A DNA stretch of 64,000 nucleotides, taken from NCBI GenBank assembly GCA_937934295.1, contig CALHAI010000021.1:30705-94704 (forward strand). Direction: 5' to 3'. The notes beneath the pieces were generated by a model. That model was not told where the DNA came from. It saw nothing but the letters and a program-made list of their open reading frames with translations, and did no database searches. A program made the translations under genes and the position numbers. Below, piece after piece: positions 30,919-38,557 of this stretch. Origin of the DNA: an uncultured Blastocatellia bacterium (GTDB taxonomy: Bacteria; Acidobacteriota; Blastocatellia; HR10). Numbering within the stretch: position 1 is the first letter of the stretch; each line of letters starts with the position of its first letter.

Positions 30919-32037
30919 TCACAACTTCTTCACGAACTGCTTTCCCGGTAACTGTCTGATTCTATCCTTCACTTCGAGTTCGAGCAAGATGCGCATCAGC
31001 TCGGGCACGGCCAGACCGCTGCGCAGCAGCAGCTCATCAATGTGCGTCGGCGCGTCGAATCGCAGCAGCTCCAGTACGCGCTGCTCGTGTTCGTCCAGCG
31101 GCAACTCCGGCTGCACCGGGGCACTAGGCGTCGCTTCGGATTCGCGGCGCAGGATCTCCTTGCGAACGTCCACGGGCAGTTCCTCGACGACATCGCGCCA
31201 ATACTGCACGAGTTTCGCTCCACATTTGATGAGATAGTTGGGGCCATAGCTCCGTGGCGAGGTGATCGGTCCGGGGACGGCGAAGACCTCGCGATCCTGC
31301 TCTAACGCCAGACGGGCTGTGATGAGCGATCCGCTCTGTTGAGCGGCTTCCACGACGACTACGCCCAAGCTCATCCCGCTGATGATCCGATTCCGAAACG
31401 GGAAATTTTGCGGCAGCGGGGAGACGCCTATTGGGAATTCCGTCAGCAGCACGCCCTGTTGGCGAATCTCCTCGGCCAACGCGCGATGCTCTCGGGGATA
31501 CACGATGTCGAGTCCCGTGCCGAAAACGGCGATCGTTCGGCCTTTCGCCTCCAGCGCTCCGCGATGTGCCGCCGCATCAATGCCGCGCGCAAATCCGGAG
31601 ACGATCGCCAGGCCCCGTCCCGCCAGGTCGCGCGCCAGCCCCATCGCCACATTCACTCCATAGGGGGAGGGCCGACGTGTCCCCACGATCGCGAGCGTCG
31701 GCGCCGTGAGCACATCCACCTGCCCGAGCGCATAAAGCACAATCGGAGGATCGTAGATGCGACGCAGCAGCGGCGGATAACGTGGGTCTTCGAACGTGAG
31801 CACCTCGGCGCCGAGCCTTCCCAACTTCGCCAATTCTTCATCCGCTTGCTGTCGCGGTTCTCCCGAGTGAATCCGATCAATTACCTCGTCCTCCAACCCG
31901 AACGCTTGCAGCTCCGATCGTGAGGCAGCGAAGACATCCGTCGGCGAGCCGAAATGCTCCAGCAAGCGCCCAGCCGTGCGCGATCCCACGCCGGTCACCA
32001 GACTCAGCGCCACCCAATCTCGTGCATCTGCTCTCAT
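30919..32037 (-). CDS. dprA: DNA-processing protein DprA
   Basis: A 372-residue DprA. A short helix-hairpin-helix (GVGSRTAGRLLEHFG) at the N-terminus is followed by the Rossmann-fold core LAIVGTRRPSPYGV, IVSGFARGIDAAAHRGAL and the SGSLITARLALEQ segment. The C-terminal winged helix (THIDELLLRSGLAVPELMRILLELE) completes the domain order. It protects incoming single-stranded DNA and loads RecA during natural transformation. It sits directly upstream of topA, a common pairing. Confidence 0.95.
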   Translation of the reverse strand: MRADARDWVALSLVTGVGSRTAGRLLEHFGSPTDVFAASRSELQAFGLEDEVIDRIHSGEPRQQADEELAKLGRLGAEVLTFEDPRYPPLLRRIYDPPIVLYALGQVDVLTAPTLAIVGTRRPSPYGVNVAMGLARDLAGRGLAIVSGFARGIDAAAHRGALEAKGRTIAVFGTGLDIVYPREHRALAEEIRQQGVLLTEFPIGVSPLPQNFPFRNRIISGMSLGVVVVEAAQQSGSLITARLALEQDREVFAVPGPITSPRSYGPNYLIKCGAKLVQYWRDVVEELPVDVRKEILRRESEATPSAPVQPELPLDEHEQRVLELLRFDAPTHIDELLLRSGLAVPELMRILLELEVKDRIRQLPGKQFVKKL

Positions 32038-32040
32038 GGC

Positions 32041-32286
32041 GCCCTTCCTGCAAGGCGAATGACGTTCTCGCTCCTCGCCTCCTCTTGCCTGCGGGGCGTT
32101 ATGGGAGTTTACCAGAGGACGTCAGAGGCCACAACGGCGCGTCAATTGGGAATTCCGCTACGGGGAGCTCTCGACAGCGCTTGAGGAGACCGGGGTGCCC
32201 TTGGTCTTTCGTCAGACTAGGGCGTACAGGTCAAGGGTTTGTCCGCGCCAGGGAGTGGGGCCAAAGTGCCATCGTTCCCCGCCCTC
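32041..32286. other. Non-coding stretch before the CRISPR-like promoter
   Basis: No reading frame with a ribosome site and no RNA fold was recognised here. It lies upstream of the dprA start and presumably contains the promoter of dprA-topA on the minus strand, but no convincing -35/-10 pair was seen. Confidence 0.4.
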
Positions 32287-32316
32287 TTGACACCTACCGG
32301 AGGTCGACGGCATAAT
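32287..32316 (+). promoter_or_regulatory. Promoter reading toward the CRISPR-like repeat
   Basis: TTGACA (32287-32292), 18 bases and CATAAT (32311-32316). A transcript from here would begin near 32323, about 33 bases before the lone repeat at 32356, as a CRISPR leader promoter would. Confidence 0.45.
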
Positions 32317-32355
32317 GGAGGCCGAAATTCAGCTTTTTTCGGACGAATTGCCTGG

Positions 32356-32385
32356 GTGCTCATCGAACCAAGGTGGGATTGAAAC
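32356..32385 (+). repeat. Single CRISPR-repeat-like sequence
   Basis: A 30-base sequence that begins GTGCTCATCG and ends GGTGGGATTGAAAC. The 3' end ATTGAAAC is the hallmark of many type I and type III CRISPR repeats. Only one copy is present. The next 40 bases (32386-32425) run into the tRNA-Sec 3' end with no second copy, and no cas gene was seen in the window. It could be the remnant of a lost array or a chance match. Confidence 0.35.
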
Positions 32386-32425
32386 TCACGTGCTGCGTCA
32401 CAGTAGGGTGAGATCAAGACACATG

Positions 32426-32523
32426 TGGCGGAGGCGCGTGGGAATCGAACCCACCGGCGTCGGCTCTCGCCGTCGCCCACCGGGTTTGAAGCCCGGGGAA
32501 GTCACCAGACCCCATTCGCCTCC
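32426..32523 (-). tRNA. selC: tRNA-Sec, anticodon UCA
   Basis: The minus strand folds into the long selenocysteine tRNA: acceptor GGAGGCG pairs with CGCCTCC, the 3' CCA is encoded (32426-32428), and the anticodon loop CTTCAAA holds anticodon TCA (32487-32489). The variable arm is long, with the stem CGACGGC-GAGA-GCCGACG-like pairing, and GGTTCGATTCC gives the T loop. The 98-base length and UCA anticodon are specific for tRNA-Sec. It is aminoacylated with Ser and converted by SelA, then delivered by SelB. Neither selA nor selB is in the window. Confidence 0.93.
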
Positions 32524-32528
32524 ACCTT

Positions 32529-32598
32529 TGAAGGTCCGGGACCCGCGGGAAGCATGTCCGTGAGCGCTCTCCCCATGACGTGCTGGCCAGGACCTTCA
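32529..32598. repeat. 9-bp inverted repeat beside tRNA-Sec
   Basis: TGAAGGTCC (32529-32537) and its exact complement GGACCTTCA (32590-32598) enclose 52 bases, just upstream of the tRNA-Sec 5' end. On the minus strand it lies between a possible promoter and the tRNA, so it would fold in the 5' leader of the precursor. No known RNA family was recognised. Confidence 0.4.
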
Positions 32599-32606
32599 CG
32601 GTCACA

Positions 32607-32636
32607 ATGGTAGAGGTTGTTTTCTCTCCTCGTCAA
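32607..32636 (-). promoter_or_regulatory. Possible promoter of tRNA-Sec
   Basis: On the minus strand TTGACG (32631-32636), 18 bases and TACCAT (32607-32612), about 85 bases before the tRNA 5' end. The -10 match is moderate. Confidence 0.4.
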
Positions 32637-32888
32637 ATGCTCCCACGGTCCGATGCGTCTGCGGTGCTCGGTCGCTGGTTCGTTTCCGTTCGTGAAGGCC
32701 AACCACCTATGCCGGAGACGGATCGGGAGCTGGCGCCGCTTCGGTGACAAGCGGATGAGCGCTTCGCCCGGATCGAAGCCGTGCTGCTTGAGCGCAGGCG
32801 AATCCGCTCTGATGCGGATGTTAGAAGCAGCTCTCCGAGAGAAGACCGAGTTCGCGCCGTCCTGAGCGCTTCCGCATTAGCTGGGTGA
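32607..32888 (+). pseudogene. Possible broken gene with an in-frame TGA
   Basis: A frame from ATG 32607 reads 46 residues ending in PETDRELAPLR, meets TGA at 32745-32747, and continues open as QADERFARIEAVLLERRR before the next stop at 32886-32888. The text after the TGA resembles the coiled-coil end of DUF3782-like proteins, and a CGA-to-TGA change would restore LRRQADERF. Reads best as a decayed gene. Recoding of the TGA as selenocysteine was considered because tRNA-Sec is adjacent, but the context has no redox Cys partner. Low certainty. Confidence 0.3.
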
Positions 32889-32944
32889 GCATTCTCCGAT
32901 GTGAGCGAGCAGTTGGAGGCGGGGCTGCCGGAGCTCAGGCGGCC

Positions 32945-33769
32945 TCAAGGAACGGCGAGCACGGCGATTCGTCGCCGATTGGCGAGCGCGAGCAGTTGTT
33001 CCCGATCAAGAAGCAGCGTCTTCTGTGCCGTGATGGCTAAGGCCGTCGCGTGGCATTCGATCATCGTCTCGATCGTAGGGACGCCGATGACGGGGACATC
33101 AAAGCGCATGTCCTGATTCGGACGCGCGACCTTGACGACGACAAACGGACGCCCACCAAGCAGCGCGGCGGCCCGACGAATGGTCGCATCAGTCCCTTCC
33201 ATCGCCTCGATGGCGACGACCGCGCGATCTTTCACGGCGATCGTCTGCCCGAGGTCCAGACGAGCGATCTCGCGAGCGATCTCCAGTCCGTAACGGAGAT
33301 CATCCATCTCGGCCCGTGAGGGCGCGCGCGCCGTGAGCACCCCTTCGGGTGCTAGCAGCTCGGCGACGAAGAGCGTCGAGTCCACGACCTCGATCCCCTC
33401 ACGCTCCAATTCGGCGACGACAGCGCCGATCAAGCTATTGGTGTTCTTGCGGGGTAAGCGCAGCAGGAGTTTCATCATGCGCCAATCGGGGAGCGAGGGG
33501 CCGAAGATCTGCACATGCTTGACCTGACCCGCCAGCACGGCATGCGTGACTCCCTGTTCGCGGAAGAACTCGATCAGGTGGCCGAGTTGCCCGACGCCCA
33601 GCCAGCGCACCAGGCGCGCTTGGCGTTCGATCTCCGGGGACGTCTCCTCGCGGATCGCGGCGACGACCATCTCAATCCCGTGCCGCCGTGCGCCTTCGAG
33701 CACGAGGAAGGGGAATTGCCCGTTGCCGGCGATCAGGCCATAGCGCCGCTCGCTCTCGGACCGACTCAC
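32945..33769 (-). CDS. lpxI: UDP-2,3-diacylglucosamine pyrophosphatase LpxI
   Basis: A 274-residue LpxI. It starts with YGLIAGNGQFPFLVLEGARR and shows HAVLAGQVKHVQIF, NTNSLIGAVVAELEREGIEVVDST, VKDRAVVAIEAMEGTDATIRRA and VVKVARPNQDMRFDVPVIG, all typical of the LpxI family. The enzyme cleaves UDP-2,3-diacylglucosamine to lipid X and UMP and is used instead of LpxH in many alphaproteobacteria and Acidobacteria. The GTG start at 33769 overlaps the lpxA stop (GTGA). It is the last gene of skp-fabZ-lpxA-lpxI. Confidence 0.95.
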   Translation of the reverse strand: MSRSESERRYGLIAGNGQFPFLVLEGARRHGIEMVVAAIREETSPEIERQARLVRWLGVGQLGHLIEFFREQGVTHAVLAGQVKHVQIFGPSLPDWRMMKLLLRLPRKNTNSLIGAVVAELEREGIEVVDSTLFVAELLAPEGVLTARAPSRAEMDDLRYGLEIAREIARLDLGQTIAVKDRAVVAIEAMEGTDATIRRAAALLGGRPFVVVKVARPNQDMRFDVPVIGVPTIETMIECHATALAITAQKTLLLDREQLLALANRRRIAVLAVP

Positions 33770-34545
33770 TTCACGACGCCTCGTTGCGAGGTCTCGATAA
33801 AGGCGATGAGGTCTTGAACTTCAGGAACGTGACCGAGCTCCCGCCGCATGGCTTCAACCGCTTGCGTCGTGTTGAGCTTGGAAGAGAGCAACAGGTGGAA
33901 CGCCCGATCAATGGCGCGCCGCTGCTCGGCGGTAAAGCCCTTGCGACGGAGCCCAACGGTATTCGGCCCGTAACAGCGCGCGTGGTTCCCGGCACAGAGG
34001 GAATAGGGCAGTACGTCCTTCACCACGACGGCGTAAGCGCCCACGAACGCGTATTTCCCAATGCGGCAGAATTGGTGCACGCCGACATATGCGCCGAGCG
34101 TCGCATGATCCTCGACGAGGACATGACCAGCCAAAGACGCGCCGTTGGCCATGATGACGTGATTGCCGACGCGACAATCGTGCGCCACATGCGCTTGCAC
34201 CATGAGCAGGTTGTCATCCCCGATGACCGTGATCCCGCCGCCGCCTTCGGTGCCACGATGGATCGTCACGTACTCGCGGATGCGATTGCGTCGGCCGATG
34301 ACGACGCGGCTGCGCTCGCCCTTGTACTTCAGGTCTTGGGGAATTTGCCCGATCGAAGCGAAGGGGAAGATAACGGTCTCCTCGCCGATCTCGGTCGGCC
34401 CTTCGATGACGCAATGAGCAGCGACGCGCACGCGATCATGCAGGATGACGTCATCGCCGATGATGGCATAGGGGCCGATCTGAACTTCCTCGCCCAACTC
34501 GGCGCGTGGGCTCACGATGGCCGTCGGATGAATGGTGACGCTCAC
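33766..34545 (-). CDS. lpxA: UDP-N-acetylglucosamine acyltransferase LpxA
   Basis: A 259-residue left-handed beta-helix acyltransferase. Hexapeptide turns run from IHPTAIVSPRAELGEEVQIGPYAIIGDDV through the middle, and the catalytic His lies in VQAHVAHDCRVGNHVIMAN. A C-terminal helical part (EQRRAIDRAFHLLLSS) completes it. It catalyses the first step of lipid A synthesis. The GTG start at 34545 has AGGAGGGGAG and overlaps the fabZ stop. Confidence 0.96.
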   Translation of the reverse strand: MSVTIHPTAIVSPRAELGEEVQIGPYAIIGDDVILHDRVRVAAHCVIEGPTEIGEETVIFPFASIGQIPQDLKYKGERSRVVIGRRNRIREYVTIHRGTEGGGGITVIGDDNLLMVQAHVAHDCRVGNHVIMANGASLAGHVLVEDHATLGAYVGVHQFCRIGKYAFVGAYAVVVKDVLPYSLCAGNHARCYGPNTVGLRRKGFTAEQRRAIDRAFHLLLSSKLNTTQAVEAMRRELGHVPEVQDLIAFIETSQRGVVK

Positions 34546-35075
34546 GCGCTCCCCTCCTGAGCGTCGCCCGCGCCGCGCGTGGCCTCCTCTTGAAGCGCCG
34601 AGATCTGAAGAGCGGCCGCATTCCGGCGGACGGCGCCGATGTCCACAAGCGAGGACGTGATCTCGGCCTCCGCGACGAGCTGTCCATCCACATATGCTTC
34701 TCCCCGCAGCCGAATATAGCGAGATTTCAGCTTGAGGACCGTCAGCTCCAACCGCAGGGTATCGCCCGGGACGACGGGTCGCCGGAACTTGGCCTTGTCA
34801 ATGCCCGTGAAGAAGACGAGCTTATTGCTCGCATCGGCCACTTCGTGATACATGAGCACACCGGCCGTCTGCGCCATGGCTTCGATCACCAACACGCCGG
34901 GCATGACCGGCGCCCCTGGGAAATGGCCTTGGAAGAAGAACTCGTTGATGGTCACGTTCTTGATGCCGACGATCCGTTTCCTTGGCTCGAACTCGATGAT
35001 GCGATCCACCAGCAGGAAGGGATACCGATGCGGGAGGAATTGCTGAATCTGCATGGCATCGAATACGGTCTCCAT
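34542..35075 (-). CDS. fabZ: 3-hydroxyacyl-ACP dehydratase FabZ
   Basis: A 177-residue hotdog-fold dehydratase. It contains [43 protein letters not shown] with the active His and Glu, and [18 protein letters not shown]. It dehydrates 3-hydroxyacyl-ACP in fatty acid elongation and is very often coupled to lpxA. The start is ATG 35075 with TGGAGAAG; the longer frame is not supported. The extended C-terminal tail ([21 protein letters not shown]) is not conserved. Confidence 0.95.
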   Translation of the reverse strand: METVFDAMQIQQFLPHRYPFLLVDRIIEFEPRKRIVGIKNVTINEFFFQGHFPGAPVMPGVLVIEAMAQTAGVLMYHEVADASNKLVFFTGIDKAKFRRPVVPGDTLRLELTVLKLKSRYIRLRGEAYVDGQLVAEAEITSSLVDIGAVRRNAAALQISALQEEATRGAGDAQEGSA

Positions 35076-35152
35076 AACTTCTCCACGCGCTGCGCCGACA
35101 ACGCGACGATCGCTCTCACAGAGAAAGCCCCCCGCGCTTCCGGATTGTCCCA

Positions 35153-35860
35153 TCACGGTTTTCGCGGAGGAGTCTTTCGAGAGATTGGAGTCGATCGAGC
35201 CCCAGAGGTCGAGCGTTCGGTGCTCAGAGAAGCTGATGCGGCCGATGAAGGCGCCGAGGATGTCGTCACCGGATTGGCCTTGTTGTACTCGTTGATGAAA
35301 TCGCGCGTGATGTCGGCCGCCGGATCCACGTAGATGAGCCCGCCCGCCTGCACGAGATTGGCGACTTCTAAGACAAGGGTGATCCCCCGGCTCTTGGCAT
35401 ATGTCTCCAGAAAAGCCCCGATTCGCTCGCGCACTGGCGCGATGGCATCTCGCAAGGCGCGTTGATAGGCACGCTCGGCATCTTCTCTCTTTCGCTGGTA
35501 CTCCCGCTCGAGTTGCTCGAGCGCCTCCTGCTTATCCGCGCGGGCTTGCGGCGTCAGGTTCGGACCTTGCGTCTCCAACTCCCGACGCAGGCTCTCCACA
35601 CGCTGTTGGAGGGCATTCAGTTCCGCCTCCTTGTCCTTGAACATGTCGTTGACCCGCCGCGCTTGCTGAAGGAGCTGTTGAATACCATCATCGGCGAAGA
35701 ACGCGTTCGTGTTGATCACAGCGATGCGCCCGACGGGGACCGGCGTCGGCGTCCCCCCCTGCGTTTGAGGGGGCATTTGAGCCTGAGACTGTCCTTGCGC
35801 CCAGATAGGCGTGAGATATCCCATACTCAGAAAAGCGATCACGAGACCGACCGTTCTCAT
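35153..35860 (-). CDS. skp: Periplasmic chaperone Skp/OmpH family
   Basis: A 235-residue protein with signal peptide (VGLVIAFLSMGYLTPIWAQ) and Skp features: RIAVINTNAFF near the start of the mature form, then a long coiled-coil (DMFKDKEAELNALQQRVESLRRELE and the following helix) and VLEVANLVQAGGLIYVDPAADIT. The C-terminus has a long Ser/Thr-rich tail. Skp chaperones outer-membrane proteins across the periplasm. A good promoter lies upstream at 35894-35922, and the operon with fabZ, lpxA and lpxI follows. Confidence 0.9.
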   Translation of the reverse strand: MRTVGLVIAFLSMGYLTPIWAQGQSQAQMPPQTQGGTPTPVPVGRIAVINTNAFFADDGIQQLLQQARRVNDMFKDKEAELNALQQRVESLRRELETQGPNLTPQARADKQEALEQLEREYQRKREDAERAYQRALRDAIAPVRERIGAFLETYAKSRGITLVLEVANLVQAGGLIYVDPAADITRDFINEYNKANPVTTSSAPSSAASASLSTERSTSGARSTPISRKTPPRKP

Positions 35861-35893
35861 AACGTTTCCCTCTCGGTGGTTTCACGAAATGGC

Positions 35894-35922
35894 ATTGTAC
35901 TTCGTCCCCTTGGAAGAGGCAA
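35894..35922 (-). promoter_or_regulatory. Promoter of the skp-fabZ-lpxA-lpxI operon
   Basis: On the minus strand TTGCCT (35917-35922), 17 bases and TACAAT (35894-35899), about 34 bases before the skp start at 35860. Confidence 0.6.
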
Positions 35923-35994
35923 GACCGCTTCCAGAGCGGGGCGCCGACGCCTCGTTGAGGAGAATGCTCTCCTGTGGTGACGGCTCAAAGCAGG

Positions 35995-36768
35995 TCACCT
36001 CACCATCACCCGTGTGATGTGCGTGGCGCGATAGGTCGTCTCGTCAATTTCAATGAGGGCGCCACAGAGACGCACGTCGCCGAAAGCGACCTCGAAGCGA
36101 TGCGGCATCCCGCGCAGGAATCGATCCAGAATCTGCTCGCGCTTGATGCCGATCACCCCATCATAGGGGCCCGTCATGCCGAGATCGGTGATGTAGGCCG
36201 TGCCCTGGGGCAGGATCGTCTCGTCGGCCGTCGGCACATGCGTATGCGAACCGAAGACGACGCTCACGCGCCCATCCAGATACCACCCCATGGCGATCTT
36301 CTCCGACGTGGCTTCGGCGTGCATGTCCACGATGATGATCTGCGGCTCGCGAATCTCAGCCAGGAGGGCATCGGCCGTCCGAAACGGGCAATCGCTCGGA
36401 TGCATGAAGACGCGCCCCTGCAGATTGATCACCGTGATCGGATGTCCGCGCGTGGAGCGACCGGACCAGATACCGCGTCCGGGCACACCCGGCGCGTAAT
36501 TGGCCGGACGTAAAAGCCGGGGCTCGGTCTCGATGATTTGAAAGACCTCCTTCTTGTCGAAAATGTGGTTGCCCGACGTCATCACGTCAATGCCGGCTGC
36601 GAACAATTCCTGCGCCACCTCGGGCGTGATCCCGAAACCGCCGGCCGCATTCTCCACATTGGCGACGACGAATTCGATCTCCAGCTGTTGCTTCAACGAC
36701 GGGAGCTTCTCCCGGACGATGCGGCGTCCCGGACGCCCGATGATATCTCCGATCGCGAGCACGCGCAT
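35995..36768 (-). CDS. ymdB: YmdB-family metallophosphoesterase
   Basis: A 257-residue protein matching YmdB/TIGR00282: [14 protein letters not shown] supplies the first metal Asp, [13 protein letters not shown] the Asn-Glu pair, [12 protein letters not shown] the GNH motif, [13 protein letters not shown] another metal site and [14 protein letters not shown] the GTHTH-like motif. It acts on 2',3'-cyclic nucleotides and is linked to biofilm and motility control in Bacillus. It stands upstream of a separate 6S-like RNA gene on the same strand. Confidence 0.93.
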   Translation of the reverse strand: MRVLAIGDIIGRPGRRIVREKLPSLKQQLEIEFVVANVENAAGGFGITPEVAQELFAAGIDVMTSGNHIFDKKEVFQIIETEPRLLRPANYAPGVPGRGIWSGRSTRGHPITVINLQGRVFMHPSDCPFRTADALLAEIREPQIIIVDMHAEATSEKIAMGWYLDGRVSVVFGSHTHVPTADETILPQGTAYITDLGMTGPYDGVIGIKREQILDRFLRGMPHRFEVAFGDVRLCGALIEIDETTYRATHITRVMVR

Positions 36769-36786
36769 ACGGACCTCCCCCGTAGC

Positions 36787-36996
36787 AAAAAAATCTTCGG
36801 GGCTTCCGCTTGGCCGTGTGGTAGCGATAGTTGAACCTGGATTTCTCCAGGTGGGCGGCCTAGCCCTTATCGTCGGTTTCCCCGCTCCTTAAGCGGGGCC
36901 TACCTTGATAAGGTTCCTCGCATCGGCCTCCCCAACGTTCTCGTGTTGGCTCTAACTTCGCCAGCCATCACCAACTTCGCAGAAGCCCCGTTACAT
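36787..36996 (-). ncRNA. ssrS: 6S RNA-like gene
   Basis: About 210 bases transcribed on the minus strand from the promoter at 37002-37030. The ends pair as an 11-base stem: GGGGCTTCTGC (36979-36989) with GCGGAAGCCCC (36799-36809). The stem closes just before a run of seven U (36787-36793). Between lies a long irregular double-stranded rod with a large central bulge, then CACCTGGAGAAATCCAGG as a short hairpin on the 3' side, as in 6S RNAs. Such RNA mimics an open promoter and binds sigma-70 RNA polymerase. No ORF fills this interval. Family assignment is by shape, not by a covariance search. Confidence 0.62.
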
Positions 36997-37001
36997 AGCA
37001 A

Positions 37002-37030
37002 AGTGTACTCCCTTCTCCCTTGGGGGTCAA
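37002..37030 (-). promoter_or_regulatory. Promoter of the 6S-like RNA
   Basis: On the minus strand TTGACC (37025-37030), 17 bases and TACACT (37002-37007), with a start site near 36996. One of the best promoter matches in the window. Confidence 0.68.
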
Positions 37031-37167
37031 GCCGACGTTCGCCTTCTCCGGCTCAAGGGGCCGATCCAGGCTCCGTCGCATGGTAATGCGTGCGCCCGCG
37101 GTGTAAGGGGCGGGACGGGCGTTTGGCTAAAATACACCGGTGATCGCCGAGTTTTATTGGGGAGGAT

Positions 37168-37590
37168 ATGAGGGTGGGGGAGCGAGCCCTCCAAGTGGTT
37201 TTGGCGCTTGGCCTGAGCGCCGCCTTGGCTCTTGGGAAGGCCGTCACCTGCGCGCCGTGCGTGGTGTCGTTCGCGCCTCAGGCGCCCGAGAAACCCCCGC
37301 AGCGTGGGTTGCGCTGGTGGGGGCGCGTGGATGGACGCGACATCCTTTGCATCCGGCGAGGGACCGTATGGGTCATCCACGAAGAAGGCGAGCCGATTGT
37401 GGAGGCCGATTTTCGCTTAGAGCGACCGCTGCCGGCTGAACCCGTGACCGTGAGCGTGCGAAAAGTCCGGGGTCGTGGACGAGTCGAGGTTCTGGAGCAG
37501 CCTACGCGGGAGAACCATTTCACGGCCCGCATCCTCATCGAGGACAAAAAGAGCGGGTCGGATCGGTACGAGATTGAGGTCTTCTGGTGA
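37168..37590 (+). CDS. Secreted hypothetical protein
   Basis: A 140-residue protein with a signal peptide (VVLALGLSAALALG). The mature part is short and beta-rich (ILCIRRGTVWVIHEEGEPI, FRLERPLPAEPVTVSVRKV, GRVEVLEQPT, FTARILIEDKKSG, YEIEVFW). Cys residues in VTCAPCVVSF and DILCIRR may form disulfides. The start ATG 37168 follows GGGGAGG. Its 3' end overlaps the convergent glycosyltransferase by 56 bases, which is unusual. No family recognised. Confidence 0.6.
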   Translation: MRVGERALQVVLALGLSAALALGKAVTCAPCVVSFAPQAPEKPPQRGLRWWGRVDGRDILCIRRGTVWVIHEEGEPIVEADFRLERPLPAEPVTVSVRKVRGRGRVEVLEQPTRENHFTARILIEDKKSGSDRYEIEVFW

Positions 37591-38554
37591 GATCAGTGGC
37601 TTCCAGCACGTGCTCGCACAATGCGCGGACATCCTCGACCGAAGGATCGCTCTGCACGATGTGCACGCGCCCGCGCGGCCCCCAGCGCGCCGGGTCCGTT
37701 GCGATGAAGAGAGCGACCACGGGAGCGCCAACGGAGGCCGCCAGATGCGTGACTCCAGAATCATTGCCGATGAAGAGGTGACAGCGCGCCAGCACAGCGG
37801 CCAGATGGGGTAAAGGCACGTTCGTCAATCGAGCCAGGCGCGGTGGTGGGTACGCCTGATCCTTCTTGGCACACAGTTTCAGAAGCTGCTCGACGGGATC
37901 GTGATCGGCCGGACCTTCGATGAGGAGGAAGAGGCGATCCGGCCAATCGAGCGCGCGAATGAGGTGGGCGAACCGGGTGACGGGCCAACATTTACGTCGG
38001 CTGCCGCTCCCTGGATGAATCGCGATGAGTCGGAGAGAAGCGTCGGTCGCTTCGATCCCAACGGTGTGCAGGATTCGTTTGGCCGCTTCGTGATCCTCCT
38101 CAAGGAGCGCAAGGCGCGGCGCGCGCTCTTCGATGGTGAGCCCAAGAGGCGCGAGCGTGCTCAACAGATAGTCCGCGGCGTGCTCGGGGCTCTCGGCCGG
38201 TGGTCGGCTGCTCGCGATGAGCAGGTGTGGCGCGCGCCCGCTGTGGCCGAGACTGGCGAGCGCTCGGCAATAGGCCTCGTCGTGGTGTCCGAACCAGGAG
38301 ACGATCAGGTCGAAACCGCGAAGATAGGCGGCCAAGTCTTCAGGAAGTTCTCCGGTGAAGGCGCGGTAGAGGCCGAGGGCTTCCATTGAGACCACACGGC
38401 TGACGGGGCTGCGCCGTTCAAGCAAGCCATGAGGCGAAGCAAGCCCGACAAGTTCGATCTGCGCATCAGGAAAACGCCGAGCGAGCGCGTCCAGAGCCGG
38501 GAGCATCAGCACGCAGTCTCCTAAAGCCCCAGCGTGAATGATGAGGATTCGCAT
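37535..38554 (-). CDS. ADP-heptose:LPS heptosyltransferase family (GT9)
   Basis: A 339-residue glycosyltransferase of family 9. It begins RILIIHAGALGDCVLMLPALDAL and contains IHPGSGSRRKCWPVTRFAHL and LFIGNDSGVTHLAASVGAPVVALF, the two signature blocks of WaaC/WaaF/RfaQ. It transfers heptose or a related sugar in the LPS inner core. It fits the lipid A genes nearby, though the exact sugar is unknown. It is convergent with the secreted hypothetical gene (56-base overlap). Confidence 0.9.
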   Translation of the reverse strand: MRILIIHAGALGDCVLMLPALDALARRFPDAQIELVGLASPHGLLERRSPVSRVVSMEALGLYRAFTGELPEDLAAYLRGFDLIVSWFGHHDEAYCRALASLGHSGRAPHLLIASSRPPAESPEHAADYLLSTLAPLGLTIEERAPRLALLEEDHEAAKRILHTVGIEATDASLRLIAIHPGSGSRRKCWPVTRFAHLIRALDWPDRLFLLIEGPADHDPVEQLLKLCAKKDQAYPPPRLARLTNVPLPHLAAVLARCHLFIGNDSGVTHLAASVGAPVVALFIATDPARWGPRGRVHIVQSDPSVEDVRALCEHVLEATDLTRRPQSRTDPTRSFCPR

Positions 38555-38557
38555 TTG

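Noticed and set aside
32386..32420. Second, degenerate CRISPR repeat (AGTAGGGTGAGATCAAGAC)
   Set aside because: The match to the first repeat is weak and the spacing of about 36 bases is too short for a repeat-spacer unit.
32607..32888. Selenoprotein with Sec at 32745-32747
   Set aside because: The codon lies in a charged coiled-coil context without Cys or a redox motif, and no clear SECIS stem-loop follows. A decayed gene explains it better.
36787..36996. RNase P RNA, SRP RNA or tmRNA at the 6S-like locus
   Set aside because: The conserved sequence blocks of those RNAs are absent and the size is wrong for tmRNA and RNase P.
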